From assembly GCF_011045025.1 (NCBI RefSeq), contig NZ_JAAKZX010000012.1, positions 1 to 64,000 of the forward strand: a stretch of 64,000 nt of DNA. Direction: 5' to 3'. The DNA comes from Streptomyces ureilyticus (lineage in GTDB: Bacteria; Actinomycetota; Actinomycetes; Streptomycetales; Streptomycetaceae). The stretch's first letter is position 1; every line of letters begins with the position of its first letter. The notes beneath the pieces were generated by a model, which ran no database searches, had not been told where the DNA came from, and saw only the letters and a program-made list of their open reading frames with translations. Positions 54,607 to 62,567 of the stretch are shown one piece after another. Both the position numbers and the translations under genes were made by a program.

Positions 54607-55595
54607 GGGAGTTCGGCTATCAGCGCGTCCTCGATGTCTCCGGCGCGGTCGCGCTGCTCGACGCCGATCCGGATGCGCGCTTCCTCGGCGGCGGCACCAA
54701 CCTCGTCGACTTGATGAAGACCGGCGTGGAACGGCCGGCGCGGCTCGTCGACGTACGCGAACTGCCCCTCGACCGGATCGAGTCGACGAGAGACGGCGGT
54801 CTGCGCATCGGCGCCACCGTCACCAACAGCGACCTCGCCGCGCACCCCGAAGTCCGGCGCCACTACCCGGCGTTGACGCAGGCCGTGCTGGCCGGCGCCT
54901 CCGGGCAACTGCGCAACATGGCCACCGTCGGCGGCAATCTGCTCCAGCGCACCCGCTGCGGCTACTTCACCGACGTGACCAAGCCGTGCAACAAGCGCGT
55001 CCCCGGCAGCGGATGCCCCGCCATCGAGGGCGAGCACCACAACCACGCCATCCTCGGCGCCTCCGACCACTGCGTGGCCACCCACCCTTCGGACATGGCG
55101 GTGGCGCTCACCGCCTTCGACACCGTCGTTGCGTACGAAACCGCCGACGGGCCGGGCGAGTTGCCGCTCGCCGACTTCTATCTGCCCGTGGGCGACACCC
55201 CGCATCTGGAGACCGCGCTGCCGCCGGGAGCGCTGATCACCGGCGTCACGCTGCCGCCCGCGCCCACAGCCGCCAACTCCCGCTACCGCAAGGTGCGCGA
55301 GCGTGCCTCGTACGCCTTCGCGATCGGCTCGATCGCCGCCGCGCTCGACGTCGAGGACGGGCTCGTACGCGACGTGCGCCTGGCTTTCGGGGCGGTCGCG
55401 TCCCGGCCGTGGCGAGCCCGGGCGGCCGAGCGGGCGCTGACCGGGGGTCCGGCGACGGCCGATGCCTTCGCCGCCGCCGCGGACGCCGAACTGGCGGCCG
55501 CCAGGCCGCTGCCCCACAACGCCTACAAGGTGACGCTGATGCGCAACCTGGTCGTGGCCGTGCTGACCGAACTCGCCGAGGAGGCCTCCCGATGA
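54603..55595 (+). CDS. Molybdenum hydroxylase FAD subunit (PaoB type)
   Basis: A 330-residue FAD-binding subunit. RFLGGGTNLVDLMKTGVERP is the FAD motif, and ATVGGNLLQRTRCGYFTD with CNKRVPGSGCPA supplies the extra 4Fe-4S cysteines known from PaoB. The C-terminal CO-dehydrogenase flavoprotein domain follows. Start and stop overlap neighbours by four bases. It takes electrons from the 2Fe-2S subunit to an acceptor. Confidence 0.92.
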   Translation: MREFGYQRVLDVSGAVALLDADPDARFLGGGTNLVDLMKTGVERPARLVDVRELPLDRIESTRDGGLRIGATVTNSDLAAHPEVRRHYPALTQAVLAGASGQLRNMATVGGNLLQRTRCGYFTDVTKPCNKRVPGSGCPAIEGEHHNHAILGASDHCVATHPSDMAVALTAFDTVVAYETADGPGELPLADFYLPVGDTPHLETALPPGALITGVTLPPAPTAANSRYRKVRERASYAFAIGSIAAALDVEDGLVRDVRLAFGAVASRPWRARAAERALTGGPATADAFAAAADAELAAARPLPHNAYKVTLMRNLVVAVLTELAEEASR

Positions 55596-57730
55596 CCACG
55601 ACGACTCAGGCCACTGCGGTGACGGGTGCCGTCGGGACCGCGCACACCCGCGTGGAGGGCCGGGACAAGGTCACCGGAGCCGCCCGCTACGCCGGAGAGA
55701 TTCCCTTCGCCGAACTGGCCCACGGATGGCTGGTGTTGTCCACCATCGCGCGCGGACGCATCCGATCCGTGGAGGCCGACCCCGTCCTCGCGATGCCCGG
55801 CGTCCTCGCCGTCCTGCACCACCAGAACGCGCCGCGCGTCACCACCGATTACATGAGCATCACGGGAACGCCGGACCCGACCCTCGCGATCCTCCAGCAC
55901 GACCGCGTGCCGTACGCGGGCTGGCCGGTGGCGCTGGTCGTGGCCGAGACGTCCGAGCAGGCCAGGGAGGCCGCCGAGGCGCTCGTGATCGAGTACGACG
56001 AGGAGCCGCACGACGTCGCCTTCTTCGCCGGGCGTCCGGATGTGTACACGCCGGCGGACTCCGTCGTGCCGACGGACGAGGTGAAGGGCGACATGGAGGC
56101 CGAACTGGCCGCGTCCGCCGTCGTCGTGGACGTGGAGTACACCACACCGGAGGAGTACCACAGCCCGCTGGAGCCGCACGCGGCGACGGCTCACTGGGAC
56201 GGCGGTCGGCTCGACGTCGTCGATTCCAACCAGAGCACCATGTGGGTGGCCGGTGAGCTCGCGCAGCTGTTCTCCCTCGATCCGGCCTCGGTGCGGGTGC
56301 GGTCCGAGCACGTCGGCGGCGGCTTCGGGTCCAAGGGCGTCCGGCCGCACCAGGTGGCCGCCGTGATGGCCGCGACCGTCCTTCAGCGCCCGGTCAGGAT
56401 GGTGCTGACACGTCGTCAGATGTTCTCGCTCGTCGGCTACCGCAGCCCGACGGCACAGCGGATCAGGCTCGGCGCCGACTCCGACGGGCGGCTGCGCGCA
56501 CTCGACCACCATGCGCAGGCCCTCACGTCGACCGTGCACGAATTCCTGGAGCCGAGCGCTTATGTGGGGCGCGTGCTGTACGACGCCGACGCGCACCGCA
56601 CCACCCATCGGCTCGTACGGCTCGACGTGCCGACCCCGACCTTCATGCGCGCGCCCGGCGCGGCGTCGGGTTCGTTCGCGTTGGAGTCGGCGCTCGACGA
56701 ACTCGCCGAGAAGTGCGGCGTGGACCCGATCGCGCTGCGCGCCCGCAACGAACCCGAGGTGGGTCCCCTGTCCGGGCTGCCGTTCAGCAGCCGCAACCTG
56801 CTCGCCTGCTTCGAGGACGGCGCCCGCAGGTTCGGCTGGGCGGACCGGGATCCCCGTCCCGGCCTGCGCCGCGAGGGGCGCTGGCTGCTCGGGACCGGCA
56901 CGGCGGCGGCCACGCACGCCGCGGGGGTCGGCCCGTCCACGGCGGCCGTGACAGCACAGGCGGACGGCACCTTCGACGTACGGATCAACGCGACGGACAT
57001 CGGAACCGGAGCACGGACCGCGCTGGTCCTCGTCGCCGCGGAGGCACTGAGGGCGGAGCCGGGACGCGTCCGCGTGCACATCGGGGACAGTGACCTCGGC
57101 CCGGCGATGTTCGCCGGCGGCTCGATGGGCACCCGCTCCTGGGCATGGGCGGTGATGCTCGCGGCACGCGAGCTGCGGGAACGACTGGCCCTGGGCGGCG
57201 CCATTCCGCCGGAGGGCATCACCTCGCGGTCGGACACCTCCGAGGCGGTCGGCGCCCTCGCGCAGCAGGAACGACACGCTTTCGGAGCACACTTCGCCGA
57301 GGTCGCCGTCGACGTCACCAGCGGTGAGGTGCGCGTGCGGCGGATGCTCGGCGTCTTCGCCGCCGGCCGGATCGTCAACCCGCTGACCGCGCGCGGCCAG
57401 TTCATCGGCGGGATGATCTGGGGACTGTCCATGGCACTGCACGAGGAGGCGTTCCGGGACTCCGCCTCGGGCACCCACGTCGGCGCCGACTTCGCGGGCT
57501 ACCACTTCGCCGCGAACGCCGACGTACCGCTCATCGAGGCGCACTGGGTCGACGACCCGGACCCGGACGACCCCGTCGGGATCAAGGGCATCGGCGAGGT
57601 CGGGATCGTGGGCGCCGCGGCGGCGATCGCCAACGCGGTCTGGCACGCGACCGGCGTACGCCACCGGCACCTCCCCATCCGGCCCGACCGGGTCCTGTCG
57701 GCGAACAGTGCGGGAGGCTCAAGTGCTTGA
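55592..57730 (+). CDS. Molybdenum hydroxylase large subunit (PaoC type)
   Basis: A 712-residue Mo-MCD catalytic subunit of the xanthine oxidase family, oxidising aldehydes or heterocycles with water. Visible: GGGFGSKGVRPHQV, FMRAPGAASGSFALESALDE, ALRARNEP and the active-site Glu in GIKGIGEVGIVG. The order Fe-S, FAD, Mo subunit then XdhC is that of aldehyde oxidoreductases such as paoABCD. The start overlaps the FAD gene stop by ATGA. Confidence 0.93.
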   Translation: MTTTTQATAVTGAVGTAHTRVEGRDKVTGAARYAGEIPFAELAHGWLVLSTIARGRIRSVEADPVLAMPGVLAVLHHQNAPRVTTDYMSITGTPDPTLAILQHDRVPYAGWPVALVVAETSEQAREAAEALVIEYDEEPHDVAFFAGRPDVYTPADSVVPTDEVKGDMEAELAASAVVVDVEYTTPEEYHSPLEPHAATAHWDGGRLDVVDSNQSTMWVAGELAQLFSLDPASVRVRSEHVGGGFGSKGVRPHQVAAVMAATVLQRPVRMVLTRRQMFSLVGYRSPTAQRIRLGADSDGRLRALDHHAQALTSTVHEFLEPSAYVGRVLYDADAHRTTHRLVRLDVPTPTFMRAPGAASGSFALESALDELAEKCGVDPIALRARNEPEVGPLSGLPFSSRNLLACFEDGARRFGWADRDPRPGLRREGRWLLGTGTAAATHAAGVGPSTAAVTAQADGTFDVRINATDIGTGARTALVLVAAEALRAEPGRVRVHIGDSDLGPAMFAGGSMGTRSWAWAVMLAARELRERLALGGAIPPEGITSRSDTSEAVGALAQQERHAFGAHFAEVAVDVTSGEVRVRRMLGVFAAGRIVNPLTARGQFIGGMIWGLSMALHEEAFRDSASGTHVGADFAGYHFAANADVPLIEAHWVDDPDPDDPVGIKGIGEVGIVGAAAAIANAVWHATGVRHRHLPIRPDRVLSANSAGGSSA

Positions 57731-58970
57731 CCTCGCCGACGAGTTGAACCGGTGGGTCGAAGAGGGCCGCGCCTTCGCCGTCGCCACCGTCGTGGCCGTC
57801 GGCGGCAGCGCACCGCGCAGTCCGGGCGCCGCCCTCGCCGTCGACAGCGAGGGCACGGCCATCGGTTCGGTCTCCGGCGGCTGTGTGGAGGGGGCGGTGT
57901 ACGACCTGTGCGTCCAGGCGCTCCAGGACGGCGAGGTGGTGCGCGAGCGGTTCGGCTACAGCGACGAGGACGCCTTCGCGGTGGGACTGACCTGCGGCGG
58001 AGTCATCGAGGTCCTGGTCACTCCGGTGGGTGCGGACGCGCCGGGCAGGAAGGTGTTCGCGTCGGCACTCTCGGCCGCCGCAGGGGGCGAGGCAGCGGCC
58101 CTCGCCCGCGTGGTCCGGGGACCGGTCGAACTGCTGGGCAGGGCGCTGCTCGTCCGCCCGAGCGAAGCGAGATGGGGGTCCCCCCGGACGGAGTCCGGGG
58201 AAGGATCGTACGAAGGCGAACTCGGCGGGCGTCCCGAGCTGGACCGCACGGTGGTGGCTGAGGCGGGCGCCTTGCTGGACGCGGGCCGCACCGGAACCCT
58301 GGAGATCGGAGAGCAGGGCTCTCACTGCGGAGCACCGCTCACGATTCTGGTCGAGTCGTCGGTACCGCCGCCCCGCATGATCGTCTTCGGTGCGATCGAC
58401 TTCGCCTCGGCGCTGGTCCGCACCGGCAAGTTCCTCGGTTACCACGTGACTGTGTGCGACGCCCGTCCCGTCTTCGCCACGCGGGCCCGTTTCCCCGAGG
58501 CCGACGACATCGTGGTCGACTGGCCGCACCGCTACCTCCGACGCACCGAGACGGACGCCCGCACAGTTCTGTGCGTGCTGACTCACGACGCCAAGTTCGA
58601 CGTACCGCTGCTGGAAGCGGCCCTGCGGCTACCGGTCGCGTACGTCGGTGCGATGGGTTCGCGTCGCACCCACGAGGACCGCAACCGGCGGCTGCGTGAA
58701 GTCGGCGTCACCGAGCGGGAGTTGGTGCGGCTAAGGTCCCCGATCGGGCTGGATCTCGGCGCCCGTACGCCCGAGGAGACGGCCCTGGCCATCGCCGCCG
58801 AGATCGTCGCGGTACGACACGGCGGCTCGGGCGTTCCACTGACCGGCTCTGCGACACCGATTCACCGTGACGTGCGGTCCGCGTCGGTCACGCTCGAAGA
58901 GCAGGGTGTCCCGTCAGCGGGTCACTTCGCCAGGGCCGACCGGGCCGCCGCGAGGGCCTGCTCGGCGTAA
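57723..58970 (+). CDS. XdhC/CoxI-type Mo cofactor maturation protein with repeat insertion
   Basis: A 415-residue protein that prepares and inserts sulfurated MCD into the hydroxylase. The N-terminal XdhC domain is ATVVAVGGSAPRSPGAALAV with GSVSGGCVEGAVYD, the C-terminal Rossmann part RMIVFGAIDFASALVRTG. GTG 57723, with GGAGG 5 bases upstream, overlaps paoC by 8 bases; GTG 57708 is the alternative. Around residues 145-165 a Streptomyces dispersed hairpin repeat (58159-58186 and following bases) is read in frame as PSEARWGSPRTESGEG, an unusual insertion between the two domains. Confidence 0.88.
   Translation: MLDLADELNRWVEEGRAFAVATVVAVGGSAPRSPGAALAVDSEGTAIGSVSGGCVEGAVYDLCVQALQDGEVVRERFGYSDEDAFAVGLTCGGVIEVLVTPVGADAPGRKVFASALSAAAGGEAAALARVVRGPVELLGRALLVRPSEARWGSPRTESGEGSYEGELGGRPELDRTVVAEAGALLDAGRTGTLEIGEQGSHCGAPLTILVESSVPPPRMIVFGAIDFASALVRTGKFLGYHVTVCDARPVFATRARFPEADDIVVDWPHRYLRRTETDARTVLCVLTHDAKFDVPLLEAALRLPVAYVGAMGSRRTHEDRNRRLREVGVTERELVRLRSPIGLDLGARTPEETALAIAAEIVAVRHGGSGVPLTGSATPIHRDVRSASVTLEEQGVPSAGHFARADRAAARACSA
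58159..58186. repeat. Dispersed 28-bp hairpin repeat, copy B, inside xdhC
   Basis: Identical for 28 bases to the copy at 43534. Here it lies in a coding region and keeps the frame; the following GACGGAGTCCGGGGAAGG is the usual variable part and pairs with the C tract. Confidence 0.82.
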
Positions 58971-59238
58971 CCGCGGCCGAACTGCTCGGTGGAGCAGGTG
59001 TCCGGGGTGGTGCCTCCTTCGAGTTCGCCTCTGTCGGTGATGACGGTGGCCGTCGACGCGCGGAGCCGACATCACATCTCGTACCAGTTCCTCGCGCAGC
59101 TCGTCATCACGCGCCCGGGGCGCGCGGCGCGCGGGAGTTCACTCCGCATCGCGCCGGATGGACGAAGGGTCCGAGGCCCGCGGGGTAGCTCGCCGCGACA
59201 GGCGGACTACTGCCGCCGGACTCCGGCTTCCTGCCGAC

Positions 59239-59646
59239 TCAGTGGGACAACGGCAGGACCGCGGACACCGTCTTTCCTCGGGGTCCGATGCTGACCCTCA
59301 CATCTGCGGACAGCGCCTGCACCAGGTGCCAGCCGAACCCACCCGGTTTGACCGCGTCAGTCCGCCGCGGCTGCGGGGCGATGGTGCTGGCGTCTTCCAC
59401 CGACACTGTCACTGTTCCCGGTCCGGCCGCCAGATGGAACCGGGTCACCCCGCCGGCGTGCCGGACCGCGTTGGTGACCAGTTCCGACACCACGAGCAGC
59501 ACCGCATCCGTCTCGGCTCCGGCACGTGCGGCTACCGCGGACAAGAATCCGCGCGTCACATTCCTCGCCCGTCCCGCGCTCTGCGAACTTGTCCCTTGCA
59601 GGGGTTGGTGGTCTTCCTCTACTTCCTCGGATGAACGCACGATCAC
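59239..59646 (-). CDS. RsbW-like ATP-binding anti-sigma/regulatory kinase
   Basis: A 135-residue GHKL ATPase domain. LLVVSELVTNAVRHAGG is the N box, VSVEDAS the G1 region and GGFGWHLVQALS the G2 box. Such single-domain proteins are abundant in Streptomyces and act as anti-sigma kinases or in conservon-type pathways. The start is GTG 59646. No sigma factor or STAS gene is adjacent; the STAS protein at 34316 is far away and pairing is unproven. Confidence 0.86.
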   Translation of the reverse strand: MIVRSSEEVEEDHQPLQGTSSQSAGRARNVTRGFLSAVAARAGAETDAVLLVVSELVTNAVRHAGGVTRFHLAAGPGTVTVSVEDASTIAPQPRRTDAVKPGGFGWHLVQALSADVRVSIGPRGKTVSAVLPLSH

Positions 59647-59824
59647 AAGCCTCCGGTGGTGGACGCTGACCTTTTTCTCGCTTGCCCAGAGAAACTTGAG
59701 TCATCCCCCGACACGCGAGCGCACGTCAGCGCCCGTATCCGTCTGGCTCAACACCCGTACGGAGGATAGTTGGGGGGCGCGGGCACGTGGTGGCTGGTGA
59801 CCATGGTGGCGGACGGCTCGGGGA

Positions 59825-59842
59825 GCGCCCCTTCAGGGGCGC
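59825..59842. repeat. Small hairpin GCGCCCC-TTCA-GGGGCGC
   Basis: Perfect 7-bp stem with a 4-base loop in the 308-base gap between the ATPase and LysR-like genes. Similar sequences (AGGGGCGCGGGG) are, from memory, frequent between Streptomyces genes. Confidence 0.55.
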
Positions 59843-59857
59843 GGGGCTGTGACATCA

Positions 59858-59912
59858 GCGGCTCCGCCGCGATGGGGGTCCCCCCGCTCGACCCACCACG
59901 CGGCGGAGCCGC
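59858..59912 (-). terminator. 14-bp stem hairpin containing the dispersed repeat core
   Basis: Arms GCGGCTCCGCCGCG (59858-59871) and CGCGGCGGAGCCGC (59899-59912). The loop contains the third copy of the GATGGGGGTCCCCCCG core. It lies 42 bases past the LysR-like stop and probably terminates it. Confidence 0.65.
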
Positions 59913-59954
59913 AAATTGATACAGCCGGGCAGGGGCGGGATTGGGGACTGCTAC

Positions 59955-60704
59955 CTACGACCGCCGCCGCGGCTTCCCGCGCCTGCCGCTCTTCGCCCCG
60001 CCCCCGCTTCGACGGCTTCCGCCGGTCGATGCGGGCTTCCGGCCGGCGTCCGCCGCTTCGCGGCGCTTGGTCTTCGGCTGCGCCGGAGGCGCCGTGCGCC
60101 CGCGCGTGCTGTTGGCCGTCCGGCCACGGACAATCCCGATGAAGTCCTCGACCAGATCGGTGGTCGCGTCCTCGGGCCACGCCAGCGCGACGCTCGACTG
60201 AGGCGCGTCGACCACGGGCCGGTACGTGAGGTCCCTGCGATGGTGCAGCCGGGCCAACGACTGGGGGACGACGAGCAGCCCCACCCCCGCCGCCACGAGC
60301 TCGATGGCATCCGCCGTCATGGCGGGACGCTCGATGGCGGCACGCCCCGGCAGCCGCTCCCAGGAGAGCACGTCATCGAGCGGATGGAACACGACGTCGT
60401 CGGCGAGATCCGCGACGCTCACCTCGTCCGCCGCCGTCACCAGGTGATCCTTCGGGCTCACCACCACCGTCGACTCGGTGTAGAGAGGGATCGCACTGAA
60501 GACCGTACGGTCGACCGGAAGCCGTACCACCCCCACGTCGGCTCCCCCGCTCCGCAACACATCGGACGCCTCAGCGGCCGGCACATCGACGAGGGTCAGC
60601 GGAACGTCGGGCAGCCGCTCGCTCCAGATCCGCGCCCACTTGGCGGGCGTCACCCCCGGAACGTAAGCGAGGCGAAACGAGGGAGATACTTCCGAGCCTG
60701 TCAC
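59955..60704 (-). CDS. LysR-type substrate-binding domain protein without HTH
   Basis: A 249-residue protein starting SFRLAYVPGVTPAKWARIW after a GTG. It has the periplasmic-binding-like fold of LysR effector domains (ADVGVVRLPVDR, GVGLLVVPQSLARLHH) but no DNA-binding helix-turn-helix. The last 50 residues (RGRTAPPAQPKTKRR and following) are very basic and disordered, possibly binding nucleic acid. Homologues of this HTH-less type are common in Streptomyces; the function is unknown. Confidence 0.85.
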   Translation of the reverse strand: MTGSEVSPSFRLAYVPGVTPAKWARIWSERLPDVPLTLVDVPAAEASDVLRSGGADVGVVRLPVDRTVFSAIPLYTESTVVVSPKDHLVTAADEVSVADLADDVVFHPLDDVLSWERLPGRAAIERPAMTADAIELVAAGVGLLVVPQSLARLHHRRDLTYRPVVDAPQSSVALAWPEDATTDLVEDFIGIVRGRTANSTRGRTAPPAQPKTKRREAADAGRKPASTGGSRRSGGGAKSGRRGKPRRRS

Positions 60705-60729
60705 CCCGCCAGGCTACCGGGCGGTGGCC

Positions 60730-61107
60730 GGAGGCCTCGTACGCGGTCGGCAGCGGAGCCCGACGGTCCGGTACGCGTCGTGTACGAGGGCTGGCGCCGC
60801 CCCTGACCCACCAGCCGAGCACGAGGGGCACTCCGGTCGCATCGGACAGCAGGTGCAGCTTGGAAGCCGGTCTGCCCCGGTCCACGGGGCTCGGGCCTGT
60901 AAGTTCGTCCCCCATTCGCACGTACGTGCGCGGTGTCCGGCACCAGACGAGTCAGATCCAGCAGGCCCTGGCCGTGCCTGCCAGGCACAGCCGGACACCA
61001 GGGCGTAGACGATCGCGGCCAGCAACTGCCGTCCGCGGTACCTGCTCCTGCGCGAGGAGGTACTCCCATCCCTCCGGGCAAACCTCACGCAGGTCGCGCT
61101 CGGACAT
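60730..61107 (-). mobile_element. Degenerate IS5-family transposase
   Basis: Pieces of one transposase in several frames: MSERDLREVCPEGWEYLLAQ (from 61107), LLAAIVYALVSGCAWQA, GLLDLTRLVPDTAHVRANGG and ELTGPSPVDRGRPASKLHLL to GVPLVLG. At least three frameshifts are needed and the C-terminal catalytic half is missing. It marks the border between the Streptomyces-like part and the last 2.9 kb. Terminal repeats were not found. Confidence 0.85.
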
Positions 61108-61128
61108 GAGCGTTGTGTCGATGACGTG

Positions 61129-61791
61129 CTAGCTGTAGCTCCGTGACTCCTCGGCGGTCTCAGGAGCTCCGGCCGCTCCCTCGACAGCTTTTTCGGAAGG
61201 CGGATAGGCGTCGCGCAGACGTTGCATGGTCGCCGTCACGACGGCACGGACGTCCGTCTCGCGCAACGGGGCGGAGAACAGCGCCGAACTGAACGAGAAG
61301 CCCTCGATCAGGGCGAACAGCAGGAGCGCCTCGCGGTGCAGCGCTTCCTCGTCGATCACGCGGTCGGCCAGCGCATCGCGCAGCAACGAGCGGATCACCT
61401 CCGCGCCCGCAAGGGACGTCGCGGCGATGTCGGCCGCAAGCTCCGGGTCCGTGCGCGCCATGACACGGTATTCGACCAAAGCGATGTTCTCCCGGCGCTC
61501 CTGCTCGCTGGTCGGCGCGGCGAATGCGATCACATCCGCGATCCGTGCCACCGGGTCGTCGGACATCGTCGTGTCGCGACGCACGACGCGCTGCATGAGG
61601 ACGCCCAACGTGAAGCGCATGACCTCGCGGACGGTGTCGCCGAAGTAATGCCGGATGCTCCCGATGGCCAGGCCGGTGCGTGCGGAGATCCGGGCGAGGG
61701 TCACCGAGCGGATCCCATGCGCGGCGATCTCGTCGATCACGGCGTCGGCGACCTGCTCTCGGCGGACATCCGGGTTGACTCTCTTAGGCAT
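61129..61791 (-). CDS. TetR-family transcriptional repressor
   Basis: A 220-residue regulator. The HTH is EQVADAVIDEIAAHGIRSVT then LARISARTGLAIGSIRHYFG, with the TetR C-terminal domain (PTSEQERRENIALVEYRVMA) typical of the BetI-like class. Two palindromes lie just upstream of its ATG. It is divergent from a membrane protein and a lipoprotein hydrolase, which it likely controls. The style resembles Microbacteriaceae proteins more than Streptomyces; that is an impression. Confidence 0.88.
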   Translation of the reverse strand: MPKRVNPDVRREQVADAVIDEIAAHGIRSVTLARISARTGLAIGSIRHYFGDTVREVMRFTLGVLMQRVVRRDTTMSDDPVARIADVIAFAAPTSEQERRENIALVEYRVMARTDPELAADIAATSLAGAEVIRSLLRDALADRVIDEEALHREALLLFALIEGFSFSSALFSAPLRETDVRAVVTATMQRLRDAYPPSEKAVEGAAGAPETAEESRSYS

Positions 61792-61814
61792 GACACCATC
61801 CTAGGCATTTTTTG

Positions 61815-61852
61815 GCACGCGCGTGCTACTTTATCTAGCATGAGCATGCTAG
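61815..61852. promoter_or_regulatory. Two palindromes, probable TetR operators
   Basis: GCACGCGCGTGC (61815-61826, perfect) and CTAGCATG-AG-CATGCTAG (61835-61852, 8-base arms), centred 23 bases apart. They are 24-61 bases from the TetR start and 53-90 bases before the membrane protein start. One is likely the operator. Confidence 0.65.
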
Positions 61853-61904
61853 ACAGACTTCGTGGCCGCGCTCCGTCCCGTTACGACCCCGGACAGGGCG
61901 AGAC

Positions 61905-62558
61905 ATGAACGACTGGCACGATCCCTGGACCGGTGCGGCGCGGAAGGATCCTCACGGCTTCGACGGGCTCGAAGGCCTCGACGGCGATGCGGAAACGTGG
62001 TCGACGCCTGCTCCGGAGCCGGGCTCGCCGTTGCCACCGTTCCGCCCCTCCCTCTCGCTGCAGCGCACACGATTCGCGATCGGCCTTCGCGATGCGTCGA
62101 CGGCGACGGTCGATGTCGATCACATGTCCGGCAGAGCCTCGCTCTACCGGGACGACCGGCACGTGCAGACCTCCGACATGCCGGTCCGGTTCCCGCTCGG
62201 ATCGGACAGCATCGAGGTCGCCGCGAGCAGGTACGGCATGCAGCGGATTCACCTGATCAACGCGGACGCCGACCGGCGACGTCTCGATCCCGCGCCAGGG
62301 ACGCCCGAGCACTGGCGCGCCCAACTCTCCCGCCGGCACCCCGGGGTCGGGCGCGCCCTCGCTGCCTGCGCCGTCATCGTGCTGACGATGAATCTGATCC
62401 TCTTCGCCCCGCAGCTGCTCGAGCTGGTTACCCACCTGCCGCTCTGGGCTGATCGCTTCACCCCGTTCGTCTCGCCCATCGACCTGCCGGCATGGGCGAA
62501 CACGGAACAATCCGTCAATCGCCGCCGCGCCCTCGTACACGATCGCGGCTTGGCATAG
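61905..62558 (+). CDS. Hypothetical single-pass membrane protein
   Basis: A 217-residue protein. The N-terminal 150 residues are soluble (MNDWHDPWTGAARKDPHGFD, then RFAIGLRDASTATVDVDHMS), followed by one membrane helix around 153-175 (ALAACAVIVLTMNLILFAPQ) and a short outside tail. I do not recognise the family. The hydrolase starts 9 bases after it, so they form one operon under the TetR gene. Confidence 0.7.
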   Translation: MNDWHDPWTGAARKDPHGFDGLEGLDGDAETWSTPAPEPGSPLPPFRPSLSLQRTRFAIGLRDASTATVDVDHMSGRASLYRDDRHVQTSDMPVRFPLGSDSIEVAASRYGMQRIHLINADADRRRLDPAPGTPEHWRAQLSRRHPGVGRALAACAVIVLTMNLILFAPQLLELVTHLPLWADRFTPFVSPIDLPAWANTEQSVNRRRALVHDRGLA

Positions 62559-62567
62559 GAGAAACGC

